36,804 nt of DNA. Source: Pandoraea sp. ASV26 (lineage in GTDB: Bacteria > Pseudomonadota > Gammaproteobacteria > Burkholderiales > Burkholderiaceae). The position numbers and the translations under genes were made by a program. Below are positions 22,875 to 30,084 of this stretch, piece after piece (position 1 is the stretch's first letter; each line of letters begins with the position of its first letter). The stretch spans positions 1-36,804 of the forward strand of contig NZ_JAELTP010000061.1 of assembly GCF_016428915.1 (NCBI RefSeq). Reading direction: 5' to 3'. Under the pieces are notes generated by a model. The model was not told where the DNA came from. It searched no databases and saw only the letters and a program-made list of their open reading frames with translations.

Positions 22875-23867
22875 ATGAAGGTAACGATCATTGGTGCGGG
22901 CGCCATCGGTGGCTTGCTCGGTTTGAAACTCGCGGCAACGGGCGAGGCGCAGGTCAGTGCGCTGGCGCGCGGCGCGACGCTGGCGGCGCTGCGTGAGCAC
23001 GGCTGGCGGGTGAAGCAGGGCGAGACGTTGACGGCAGCGCCGGTCGCGGCGGCGCATCCACTGGAGGAGGCTGACAAGCTCGGTGTTCAGGATCTGGTGG
23101 TGATCGCGGTGAAGGGGCCTGCGCTCGCGCAGGTAGCCTCGTCGGTGGCGCCGCTGCTCGGACCGCAGACGCTGGTGCTGCCTGCGATGAACGGTGTGCC
23201 GTGGTGGTTTTGCAAGGGCGTGGCACCCTTTGACCAAGACGGCGACGATGTGCTGACGAGCGTTGATCCCGACGGGGCGATCGGCGCCGCGATTCCGCTG
23301 GCGAACGTGATCGGCTGCGTGGTGCATGCGAGTGCGGCGACACCGGCGCCGGGATTGGTCGATCACAAGATGGGGCGAGGGCTCATCATCGGCGAGCCGG
23401 GCGGCGGGGTGAGCGAGCGCGTGCAGCGGCTCGCGGCACTGCTCGGACGTGCGGGATTCGAGGTGAAGGCGTCGGAGCATGTGCGTCTCGACATCTGGTA
23501 CAAGCTGTGGGGGAATCTGACGATGAACCCGGTATCGGCGATCACGGGCGCGACCATCGACCGCTTGCTGGACGATCCGCTCGTGCGGGCGTTCTGCTCG
23601 TCGGCGATGCGCGAGGCGGCGGCCATCGGGGCGAAGATCGGTTGCGCGATCGAGCAATCGCCCGAGGATCGGCACGAGGTGACGGCGAAGCTGGGCGCGT
23701 TCAAGACGTCGATGCTGCAAGACGTGGAAGCCCATCGCCCCATCGAACTCGACGCCCTCGTCAGCGTCGTGCGCGAGATCGGTCAGCGCGTGCAAGTCCC
23801 CACCCCCAACATCGACGCCCTGCTAGGCCTGACGCGCCTCTTCGGGCGGGTGCATGGGTTATATTGA
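22875..23867 (+). CDS. Ketopantoate-reductase-like oxidoreductase (PanE/ApbA family)
   Basis: An NADPH-dependent 2-oxoacid reductase of the ApbA/PanE family with 330 residues. The N-terminal Rossmann motif is IGAGAIGGLLGLKLA; conserved VVIAVKGPAL and the substrate-domain block WYKLWGNLTMNPVSAITGAT with catalytic-type Lys are present. It begins 4 nt after the FAH gene, so it is co-translated with the catabolic genes. Betaproteobacteria often carry several PanE paralogues; the one inside a catabolic operon is less likely to be the housekeeping pantothenate enzyme and may reduce a 2-oxo intermediate. That role is inference. Confidence 0.8.
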   Translation: MKVTIIGAGAIGGLLGLKLAATGEAQVSALARGATLAALREHGWRVKQGETLTAAPVAAAHPLEEADKLGVQDLVVIAVKGPALAQVASSVAPLLGPQTLVLPAMNGVPWWFCKGVAPFDQDGDDVLTSVDPDGAIGAAIPLANVIGCVVHASAATPAPGLVDHKMGRGLIIGEPGGGVSERVQRLAALLGRAGFEVKASEHVRLDIWYKLWGNLTMNPVSAITGATIDRLLDDPLVRAFCSSAMREAAAIGAKIGCAIEQSPEDRHEVTAKLGAFKTSMLQDVEAHRPIELDALVSVVREIGQRVQVPTPNIDALLGLTRLFGRVHGLY

Positions 23868-23910
23868 CGGCTACCGAAGGGAAGTCGCGAAACCCGATAA
23901 TCGACACGCC

Positions 23911-24867
23911 ATGCCGCTGACCCGCGTCACGCTCCGCCAGTTCGAAGCGCTGGTGGCCATCGCTGAATTGCACAGCTTTGCGCAGGCCGGTAATCGACTG
24001 GGGCTCACGTCGTCTGCCGTGAGCCAACTCGTCGCCGAACTCGAATCGGTACTTGGCTTTCGTATCTTCGACCGCACGACGCGGCGCGTGGCGCTATCCA
24101 GTGCAGGACGCGACTTCCTTGCATCGGCCGAATCGGTGCTGCGACATGTGCAGGCCGCCGAGAAGACCGCCGACGATCTGCGCAACCGGGCGGCCGGCAT
24201 CGTGCGTGTGGGCGCGCCGCTCGTGCTCGCCAGCATGGCACTGCCGGCGGCCATTCGCGCCTATGCCGACACGCGGCCCAAGGTGGTGGTGCGCGTAGTC
24301 GACACGCCTGTCGATGCCCTCATCGATCATGTCGCCAACGGCGATCTCGACCTTGCCATCGGGCCCAATCGCGCGACCGGCGCCCACGTTGCCGCAGCGC
24401 CCGCGTTCGATAGTCCCTGGGTGTTGTGGTGCACGCCCGATCATCCGCTCGCGCGGCGGCGTCGTGTGCGTTGGGCGGACTTGCGCGATACCCCGCTCGT
24501 TGCCGCCGGACGCGATCACGAACGCAGCGTCGCCCAAATGCGCGTCTCCGCGCCCGCCGACGCGCGCATCACGCCTATCGATGTCGTCGATAACGTGACG
24601 ACCGCACTCGGTGTCGCGGCGCAAGGCCTGGCCGCCACGCTGGCGCCCGGCTACGTGGCGGCGCTCGCGCATCCGTTCGGGCTGGTGATGCGGCGTGTCG
24701 TCGCGCCGGAGACGATTCGTCAGGTCTGTGTCTATCGCCCGCTCTCGCGGGCAGCATCGCCCGCAGCGCAGGGATTTGCGCAGTTCTTGCTGGACTGGCT
24801 GCCGCAATGGAACGAGCGAATCATGGCGGCGTCTTCCTCTTCAGCACGAACGGCGGGCGATCACTAA
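23911..24867 (+). CDS. LysR-family transcriptional regulator
   Basis: A 318-residue LysR-type regulator. The ATG at 23911 (MPLTRVTLRQFEALVAIAELH) places the winged helix-turn-helix at residues 5–64 (SFAQAGNRLGLTSSAVSQLVAELE, LGFRIFDRTTRRVALSSAG). The periplasmic-binding-protein-like effector domain follows from about residue 90 (IVRVGAPLVLASMALPAAIR) to the end. It lies 43 nt after the PanE-like gene on the same strand, so it is probably part of, and a regulator of, the catabolic operon. LysR proteins usually bind inverted repeats such as that at 17710–17733. The inducer cannot be read from sequence. Confidence 0.9.
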   Translation: MPLTRVTLRQFEALVAIAELHSFAQAGNRLGLTSSAVSQLVAELESVLGFRIFDRTTRRVALSSAGRDFLASAESVLRHVQAAEKTADDLRNRAAGIVRVGAPLVLASMALPAAIRAYADTRPKVVVRVVDTPVDALIDHVANGDLDLAIGPNRATGAHVAAAPAFDSPWVLWCTPDHPLARRRRVRWADLRDTPLVAAGRDHERSVAQMRVSAPADARITPIDVVDNVTTALGVAAQGLAATLAPGYVAALAHPFGLVMRRVVAPETIRQVCVYRPLSRAASPAAQGFAQFLLDWLPQWNERIMAASSSSARTAGDH

Positions 24868-24872
24868 GACGA

Positions 24873-25346
24873 TTACCGGCGCTTGGCGTCGGAAGACGGC
24901 GGCGGCAGTGCGGCGAGATCCTCGCTCAACTGCGCACGCAACGTCGAGATGGCTGCGGTGGTGTCGGCCGGTTTCAGCTCCTCGCGTGCGATGGCTTCAC
25001 GCAGATGGTGACGCAGTATCGGGTCGCGCGTTTGCGTGAGCGTCTCGCGATAGAACGGCAATACGTTCTCGGGATGACCGCCAACGCGATACAGGTGCGC
25101 GATCTCCTCGATCGTGCGAACGGCGGCAAAGGCGGGACCGGCCGGGCCACGCGGGCCGGGGCCGGGGCCGCCGAAGTGAGGTCCCACGCCCGGGGGCGGA
25201 GGCGGCATCTCGCGGGCTTCGGCGGCAGGCGGTGCGCTCTGCGGGCGTGAGGCGGCAGGCAAGGTATCGGCAGTGGCTACGCCGGTCGCCGTCAGTGTCA
25301 GCAACAGCGCTAGCGCGCCAAAGGTGCGACGCATCGTGATCTTCAT
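24873..25346 (-). CDS. Small secreted Pro/Gly-rich protein of unknown function
   Basis: I do not recognise a family. The product has 157 residues and begins with a clear Sec signal peptide, MKITMRRTFGALALLLTLTA ending near ATA|DT. A low-complexity Pro/Gly segment follows (residues about 45–72: PPPPPGVGPHFGGPGPGP...). The second half is predicted helical and charged (ILRHHLREAIAREELKP, AISTLRAQLSEDLAAL). A GGAG Shine-Dalgarno precedes the ATG. It is convergent with the LysR gene, with 5 nt between stop codons and no obvious terminator there. It is probably periplasmic and may bind metals or protein partners, but nothing in the sequence fixes a role. Confidence 0.7.
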   Translation of the reverse strand: MKITMRRTFGALALLLTLTATGVATADTLPAASRPQSAPPAAEAREMPPPPPGVGPHFGGPGPGPRGPAGPAFAAVRTIEEIAHLYRVGGHPENVLPFYRETLTQTRDPILRHHLREAIAREELKPADTTAAISTLRAQLSEDLAALPPPSSDAKRR

Positions 25347-25642
25347 GATATGGACTCCGTATTAAACGCGCTCGCAGGAGTATCGAACGCTCGAGGCAAG
25401 CGTAACGCGCATCCGTCGGCCAGCCGGGGGCCGGTAACGACATGTAAGGCGGGGTGCGCAAGGCGAGGCAACGGCACGGGACGCCAAAAAGCGCCAAGTC
25501 CGCGCAAAGCGGGTGCGAAGATTGCGTAGCGGTGCGATGCGGCATCACGAGGGGAAGCGCGGCGTTACACTGGCGCGATCGCTGCGCAAACGCTGCGCGG
25601 GTATTGATGTCGACTCCCGCCCCAGCGTTCGAGGAGACCCGT

Positions 25643-26050
25643 ATGACAACCGATTTCGTGCATCCCGCCACCGTCACTTCGTGGCGAAGCCCGGTGGACT
25701 TCTACGCCACGCTCACGCGCGTGATCGATGCGCTCAAGCAGCACGGCATGACGATCTTCGCCGACATCGACCAGAGTGCGGCGGCGGCGTGCGCCGGGCT
25801 GGAACTGCGCCCGACACGCCTGCTGCTCTTCGGCAACCCGAAGGGCGGCACACCGGTGATGGTCACCAATCCGCATGCCGGGCTGGAGTTGCCGCTCAAG
25901 GTGATGGTGTGGGCGGCGTCGGCCGGCGATGTTCGTGTGGATTTTCTGAATCCCGGCCCGTCATTGAGTGCGCTGTATGGCATCGGCTCCACGCAGGCGG
26001 CGGGATTCGGTGGCGTCGCCAAGCTGCTGGACGCTGCACTCGCGGCGTGA
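25643..26050 (+). CDS. DUF302 family protein
   Basis: A 135-residue cytosolic protein of the DUF302 family. I chose the ATG at 25643 (MTTDFVHPATVTSWRSPVDF), preceded by GAGGAG. The family core is complete: helix FYATLTRVIDALKQHGMTIFADIDQ, strand TRLLLFGNPKGGTPVMVTNP and LELPLKVMVWA, where the LFGNPKGGT block is typical. The molecular function of DUF302 is not established. It is flanked by divergent and unrelated genes, so context gives little. Confidence 0.85.
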   Translation: MTTDFVHPATVTSWRSPVDFYATLTRVIDALKQHGMTIFADIDQSAAAACAGLELRPTRLLLFGNPKGGTPVMVTNPHAGLELPLKVMVWAASAGDVRVDFLNPGPSLSALYGIGSTQAAGFGGVAKLLDAALAA

Positions 26051-26396
26051 ATTGACCTGAGCCGGCCGGCGTTCGCTTGAGTCGGCGCGAGACCTTAACC
26101 TGAGTTGGCCTGAGTTGGCCTGAGTTGGGATTCGGGTTCAGCCGTTGAAACGATGTGCGACGCGATTCGTGCGATGAGGTGGGAACTGGTCGCCCGAGGT
26201 GGCAGGTCATGCGCGCCAGATGGTCGCAAAGCCCGGTCTGGCGGCCTTCGTCGCGCGCTGTGCGCCAGTCTGAAATTCCCTATACTGATCCGGCCTGACT
26301 GCGCCCGGTCGCCTTTGACGGTCGCGCCCCGACTCCGCGGGCGCTCCGTCATTGCCGCGCGCAGGCTTTTCCCCCTACTTTGATGGAGCAACTTCC
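26051..26396 (+). promoter_or_regulatory. 346-nt spacer with 10-bp tandem repeat and candidate -10 box
   Basis: No gene is seen. CCTGAGTTGG is repeated three times in tandem at 26099–26128. A TATACT box at 26281–26286 could be the -10 element for the dienelactone hydrolase gene; the hexamer 17 bp upstream (CTGTGC) is a poor -35. The region between is GC-rich with no recognised site. Confidence 0.4.
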
Positions 26397-27107
26397 GTGT
26401 CGAACAGTCAATGGATCAGTATCCAAACCCCGGACGGCCCCTTCGATGCCTATCTGGCATTGCCCCCGTCGGGTAAGACCGCAAACGCGCCGGGCATCGT
26501 CCTGGTGCAGGAAATCTTCGGCGTGAACGAGCACATTCGTGGCGTGGCCGATCAATACGCGCTGGACGGCTATGTGGTGCTCGCGCCGGACATCTTCTGG
26601 CGTGCCGCGCCGCGTATCGAGCTGGGCTACGCGGGCGACGACATGGCCCGCGCGATGGAGTTGCGCAAGTCGGTCGACGTCGAGAAGGCCGTGAAGGATA
26701 TCGAGGCCACCGTCAAGGTGCTGCGTACCAAACTCGACGGCGGTGAAAAGGTCGCGGCGATCGGCTACTGCTTCGGCGGCCTGCTGTCATACCTGAGCGC
26801 AGCGCGCGGGCTGGTCGACGCCGCCGTGCCGTACTACGGCGGCGGCATTCACAACTATCTGGGTGAGGCGCCGAATCTGAAGGTGCCTGTGCAGTTCCAC
26901 TACGGCGCACTCGACAGCCACATCACGCCGGATATCGTGACGTCGGTGAGCGACGCCGTGAAGTCGCGTCCGAACACCGAAGTGTTCGTGTATCCGGGCG
27001 CCGATCACGGTTTCAACTGCTGGGCGCGGGGTTCGTACCATCAGCCCTCGGCGGTGCTCGCTCACGGCCGTGCACTCGAATTCCTCGCGAAGTCGCTGGC
27101 GAAGTAA
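26397..27107 (+). CDS. Dienelactone hydrolase family protein (carboxymethylenebutenolidase)
   Basis: An alpha/beta hydrolase that in chlorocatechol ortho pathways opens dienelactone to maleylacetate. I chose GTG at 26397 (MSNSQWISIQTPDGPFDAYL) because a GGAG lies 8 nt upstream; this gives 236 residues, the DLH length. The catalytic triad is visible: nucleophile Cys125 in GYCFGG, Asp173 in GALDSH, His204 in GADHGFNC, matching the spacing of Pseudomonas ClcD (123/171/202). The conserved Glu near QEIFG is present. No chlorocatechol genes are near, so the physiological substrate is uncertain. A UUCG hairpin follows the gene. Confidence 0.9.
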   Translation: MSNSQWISIQTPDGPFDAYLALPPSGKTANAPGIVLVQEIFGVNEHIRGVADQYALDGYVVLAPDIFWRAAPRIELGYAGDDMARAMELRKSVDVEKAVKDIEATVKVLRTKLDGGEKVAAIGYCFGGLLSYLSAARGLVDAAVPYYGGGIHNYLGEAPNLKVPVQFHYGALDSHITPDIVTSVSDAVKSRPNTEVFVYPGADHGFNCWARGSYHQPSAVLAHGRALEFLAKSLAK

Positions 27108-27134
27108 GCCTCGACGTCGTGCGGTAGACGGCAA

Positions 27135-27156
27135 GAAGCCCGCTTCGGCGGGCTTC
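27135..27156 (+). terminator. UUCG hairpin after dienelactone hydrolase gene
   Basis: GAAGCCCGC (27135–27143) pairs perfectly with GCGGGCTTC (27148–27156) around a TTCG tetraloop, 27 nt after the stop. The following T run is short (gtcgttt), so it is a moderate terminator. Confidence 0.75.
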
Positions 27157-27237
27157 GTCGTTTCTGGCGCTTTCGGACATTTTGGGATGATCCCGGACGA
27201 GGTGTGGCAGACGTCGCGAGCATTGCGGACTTCTGCT

Positions 27238-27265
27238 AAAAAAGCCCGTCGCCGGAGCGACGGGC
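27238..27265 (-). terminator. Intrinsic terminator of the DUF4148 transcript
   Basis: GCCCGTCGC (27244–27252) pairs perfectly with GCGACGGGC (27257–27265) around a 4-nt loop. The six A residues at 27238–27243 become a T run on the - strand. It lies about 160 nt beyond the DUF4148 stop codon. Confidence 0.9.
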
Positions 27266-27424
27266 AAAGTCCTGTGCGTTGAACCACCACGCACAGCGAC
27301 AGGAGTCTGGGGTCTGTGAAGACCGGATCACACTGAACGCCGACGGTCGCCGGCGCGTCGTTATGCGCTGAATGCGCGCCGCGCCGCGGCCTCGGGTGAG
27401 AGGCTCGCGGCGCGGCGAGTTACA
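27266..27424 (-). ncRNA. Structured 3' region of the DUF4148 gene, candidate 3'-UTR-derived small RNA
   Basis: On the - strand, a very stable hairpin follows the DUF4148 stop by 7 nt: 27406–27417 pairs with 27377–27388 (12 bp), then one bulge and five more pairs (27400–27404/27389–27393). A second stem, TGTGCGT/ACGCACA (27273–27279/27289–27295), lies just before the intrinsic terminator. The arrangement stem–linker–stem–terminator resembles 3'-UTR small RNAs, but no expression data are available. Confidence 0.4.
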
Positions 27425-27733
27425 TTACGAACCGAAGTAGGTCGTGCCGGCGCGTTGCTGGCCGCCCACCGAACCCATCGTGATCGGGGCGCTGGCCGAC
27501 ACCGGCTGTGCGCTGGGGGCGGCCTTCGGGTAGACGGCGTCGTGTTGAACCACGAGGCCGGCCTGTTGGGCCTGAATCAGTGCTTCGCGTACTTGGGCGC
27601 GGGAGAGCGCGCTGGTTTGCGGCACCCACGAGAACTCCGAGGGACCGTCGAAGGCGTCGCTGGCGAAGGCCGAACCGGCCGAGACGGCCAGCATTGCACA
27701 AACCAGAGCTGAGGTAATAAAGGTGCGTTGCAT
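27425..27733 (-). CDS. DUF4148 family secreted protein
   Basis: A 102-residue protein. The ATG at 27733 (MQRTFITSALVCAMLAVSAG) follows an AGGAG Shine-Dalgarno; a longer in-frame extension upstream lacks these features. A Sec signal peptide ends near AFA|SD. The DUF4148 core is SALSRAQVREALIQAQQAGLV, a helical motif found in many copies in Burkholderiales genomes. The function of the family is unknown; members are probably periplasmic. The tail is rich in Ala, Ser and Gly. It is divergent from the HemJ-like gene, with 151 nt between starts. Confidence 0.88.
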   Translation of the reverse strand: MQRTFITSALVCAMLAVSAGSAFASDAFDGPSEFSWVPQTSALSRAQVREALIQAQQAGLVVQHDAVYPKAAPSAQPVSASAPITMGSVGGQQRAGTTYFGS

Positions 27734-27884
27734 GATGTTTTCTCCTGTCTTTTGAAAGGGGCGATGTGATGATTCATCGTCGACAGTTGAAGTGTATTGA
27801 TGCACGCGCCGGTGATAAAGGCGACTTAAGGCAAGCAATTCTTTCTCATAAAGAAATAATGGATCGAGGCGCAAGGAGACCCCG

Positions 27885-28283
27885 ATGCTCTATCTGTGGA
27901 TGAAGGCCGCCCATCTGATCGCGGTGATCACGTTGATTGCCGGGATGGTGACGATGGCGCTGGGCGGGCGCCTGGTGCAGCCTGAGTGGCGACGTATTGC
28001 GCGGCGGGCCGACTACGGGCTGGCGTCGCCCGCGTTGATCGTGGTGTGGCTCACCGGCCCGGCGCTGGCGATCATGGCGAACTGGTGGAGTGCGCCGTGG
28101 CTTATGGCCAAACTGGTTCTGGTGCTGGTCATCTCGGGACTGCACGGCCGCTTGTCGGCCACGCTCAGACGGCTCGATCGCGATGGCGTCACAACGCCGC
28201 CGGCGCTTTTTCAGCGCGCCTTGCCCGTCACGCTGCTCTCGATGGCCGGGATCGTGGCGTTGGTGATCGTCAAGCCATTCTGA
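27885..28283 (+). CDS. HemJ/CopD-like small integral membrane protein
   Basis: A 132-residue membrane protein with four hydrophobic helices (about residues 6–28, 45–64, 74–90, 112–130). It resembles the HemJ (UPF0093, protoporphyrinogen oxidase) and CopD superfamily. The first helix has WMKAAHLIAVIT with His10, the third has LMAKLVLVLVISGLHGRL with Lys76 and His87, and the protein ends VIVKPF with Lys130, as HemJ proteins do. It is shorter than and divergent from typical HemJ (about 140 aa), so a haem-binding membrane protein of unknown role is the safer call. An AAGGAG Shine-Dalgarno precedes the ATG. The AraC gene lies 123 nt downstream on the same strand. Confidence 0.7.
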   Translation: MLYLWMKAAHLIAVITLIAGMVTMALGGRLVQPEWRRIARRADYGLASPALIVVWLTGPALAIMANWWSAPWLMAKLVLVLVISGLHGRLSATLRRLDRDGVTTPPALFQRALPVTLLSMAGIVALVIVKPF

Positions 28284-28406
28284 ACTGTGCTCGCTGCGCA
28301 ACGACCCGGTAAGGGATTCGGCTTGGTAGGCGGGCGTGCCCGGTGTTACGCTGGCGACATCGCCAAAAACGTCCCAAAAATAACGCTTTTGAAAGGCCTG
28401 GTGCCG

Positions 28407-29198
28407 ATGCCGATCGCAAGTGCGGTACCCCTGGGATTTCAGGGTCATGACCGCCCCGTCGGCGCGTTGGCGAGAGATTATCCGGATGGTCACGTCGTGC
28501 GTGCACACAGTCACCAGCGTGCACAACTGATGTATGCAAGTGCAGGCATTCTCGAAGTGCGCACCGACACGTCATTCTGGGTGATACCGCCCCAACGCGC
28601 ATTGTGGATTCCGGGGGGAGTCGCGCATGAAGTGCGCATGCGCGGGCGCGTCGAAATGCGCACGATCTACGTCGACGTGGCCCGATGCGGGTTATCAGCC
28701 CCCGACACACCCGTGGTCATCCGCGTCTCTGCCCTGCTGCGCGAGTTGATCCTGCGCGCGATGACACTTCCCGACGACTGGTCGTCCGACGGCCGCGACG
28801 CGCTCGTCATGGCGCTGCTGCTCGAGGAAGTCGAGTGGAAGAGCGACTCGCCGCTGCATTTGCAGGTGCCGCGCGATCCCCGTCTGCGCAAGATCTTCGA
28901 CATCTACCTCAATACGCCCGCCGATTCCCGAAGCCTTCAGGACTGGGCGATCGAGGTCGGCGCGTCGAGCCGTACGCTGGAGCGGCGCTTCATGACGGAG
29001 TTCGGCTTGCCGTTTCGGGAGTGGCGACAGCAGATGCGCCTGCTCGGTGCGCTGCCGTTATTGGGGGCCGGGCGGCCCATCACGCAGGTTGCGCTCGAAG
29101 TCGGTTACGACACCCCGAGCGCGTTCTCGACCATGTTCCGCCGCTTTATGGGCGTGACGCCAAGCGAGTACCTGACGCGCGCCCGCGGCCTGGCGTGA
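28407..29198 (+). CDS. AraC-family transcriptional regulator with N-terminal cupin
   Basis: A regulator of 263 residues from ATG 28407 (MPIASAVPLGFQGHD); GTG at 28401 is the nearest alternative. The N-terminal cupin sensing domain has VRAHSHQRAQLMYASAG (His34, His36) and the WVIPPQRALWIPGGVAHEVRM block of the short AraC family that includes E. coli NimR. The C-terminal pair of helix-turn-helix motifs covers about residues 165–258, ending GYDTPSAFSTMFRRFMGVTPSEY. The target is unknown; the upstream HemJ-like gene is an obvious candidate. Its 3' end overlaps the convergent HAD gene by 53 bp. Confidence 0.88.
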   Translation: MPIASAVPLGFQGHDRPVGALARDYPDGHVVRAHSHQRAQLMYASAGILEVRTDTSFWVIPPQRALWIPGGVAHEVRMRGRVEMRTIYVDVARCGLSAPDTPVVIRVSALLRELILRAMTLPDDWSSDGRDALVMALLLEEVEWKSDSPLHLQVPRDPRLRKIFDIYLNTPADSRSLQDWAIEVGASSRTLERRFMTEFGLPFREWRQQMRLLGALPLLGAGRPITQVALEVGYDTPSAFSTMFRRFMGVTPSEYLTRARGLA

Positions 29199-29868
29199 GC
29201 CAGTGCATGGCGTCCCACATGTCGTCGTAGACGGTCACGCCTTCGGCATAGAGGGGGGAGCGCGCGCGCTTCGAGCCGATGCCGACGAAATCGATGCCGA
29301 GCTGGCGCGCCACTTTCAGATCCCACACGCCGTCGCCAATCGAGACGATCGCGCGCGGATTCGTAATGCCATACCCCGCCTGCGCCCGCTTGATCGCCCC
29401 GGCAACGAGCTGTTCGCGCGAACTGTACTCGGAGGCGGTGATGAGCATCGCATCCGTATAGTCGATGGCCACCGAGCGCAGCTTGCGATGACTGACCTGC
29501 CGGATGCCGCCCGTGGCGAAGACCACGCCCCAGCGCGAGCGGTGCGCGGCTTCGACGAAGGCGCGGGCGCCCGGAATTTCGGCCAGACCGTGGGCGTTGA
29601 GCAGGGCGGTGAAGCGCTCGTCGATCTCATGCTCGAAGCGTGCCAGATCGTGCGGCTGCGGCAATGCCCGGCCATGCTCGGCGTGGGCATGAATCAGGAT
29701 GCCGGTGTCGGTGTGATGGGGGTAGCTACCCCAGTCGGTGTTCAGGTCGTCGAACGCCAGCGACTCCATCGCGCCAAGTAGCGCGCGCTGGTGAATACGT
29801 ACCGAATCGGTCAGCGTGCCATCGACATCGAGCACCAGAATGCTGTCTTTTTCGAAACTCGCCTGCAT
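29146..29868 (-). CDS. HAD-superfamily hydrolase
   Basis: A probable phosphatase of 240 residues from ATG 29868 (MQASFEKDSILVLDVDGTLT). HAD motif I is LDVDGT, with nucleophile Asp14 and acid/base Asp16. Motif II Thr lies in VVFATGG (about residue 119). The motif III Lys is probably Lys160 in AGAIKRAQ. Motif IV is SIGDGVWDLKVA (Asp179, Asp183). A helical cap lies between motifs I and II, as in phosphoglycolate-phosphatase-like members. The substrate cannot be read from sequence. The last 53 bp run antisense to the AraC gene end, so convergent transcripts overlap. Confidence 0.85.
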   Translation of the reverse strand: MQASFEKDSILVLDVDGTLTDSVRIHQRALLGAMESLAFDDLNTDWGSYPHHTDTGILIHAHAEHGRALPQPHDLARFEHEIDERFTALLNAHGLAEIPGARAFVEAAHRSRWGVVFATGGIRQVSHRKLRSVAIDYTDAMLITASEYSSREQLVAGAIKRAQAGYGITNPRAIVSIGDGVWDLKVARQLGIDFVGIGSKRARSPLYAEGVTVYDDMWDAMHWLTPGRGRASGTRLASRP

Positions 29869-30021
29869 GGCTGAATGTGGACTCGTGTCAGAGCGGAGGT
29901 CTTGCCGCTGAAAGCTGGGAGTGTACGAATTCGCGTCGTTGAAAAAAACTCGCCGAGTGACAGCGGATACGCCGGATGCGACACGGGGCCTATGGGATTT
30001 GATAGTTCGGCACCGCTTGCT

Positions 30022-30071
30022 CGCCATCCCGCGTAAAGACAGCCCGCAGGCCGTCTTTCGCCGGGATGGCG
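30022..30071. repeat. 50-bp interrupted palindrome
   Basis: CGCCATCCCG (30022–30031) pairs perfectly with CGGGATGGCG (30062–30071). After a 3×3 internal loop, AAAGAC (30035–30040) pairs with GTCTTT (30053–30058). It starts 13 nt beyond the stop of the unknown gene at 30085 and has no T run, so it looks more like a REP-type or mRNA-stabilising element than a terminator. Confidence 0.7.
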
Positions 30072-30084
30072 GCGGATTGCCGGA

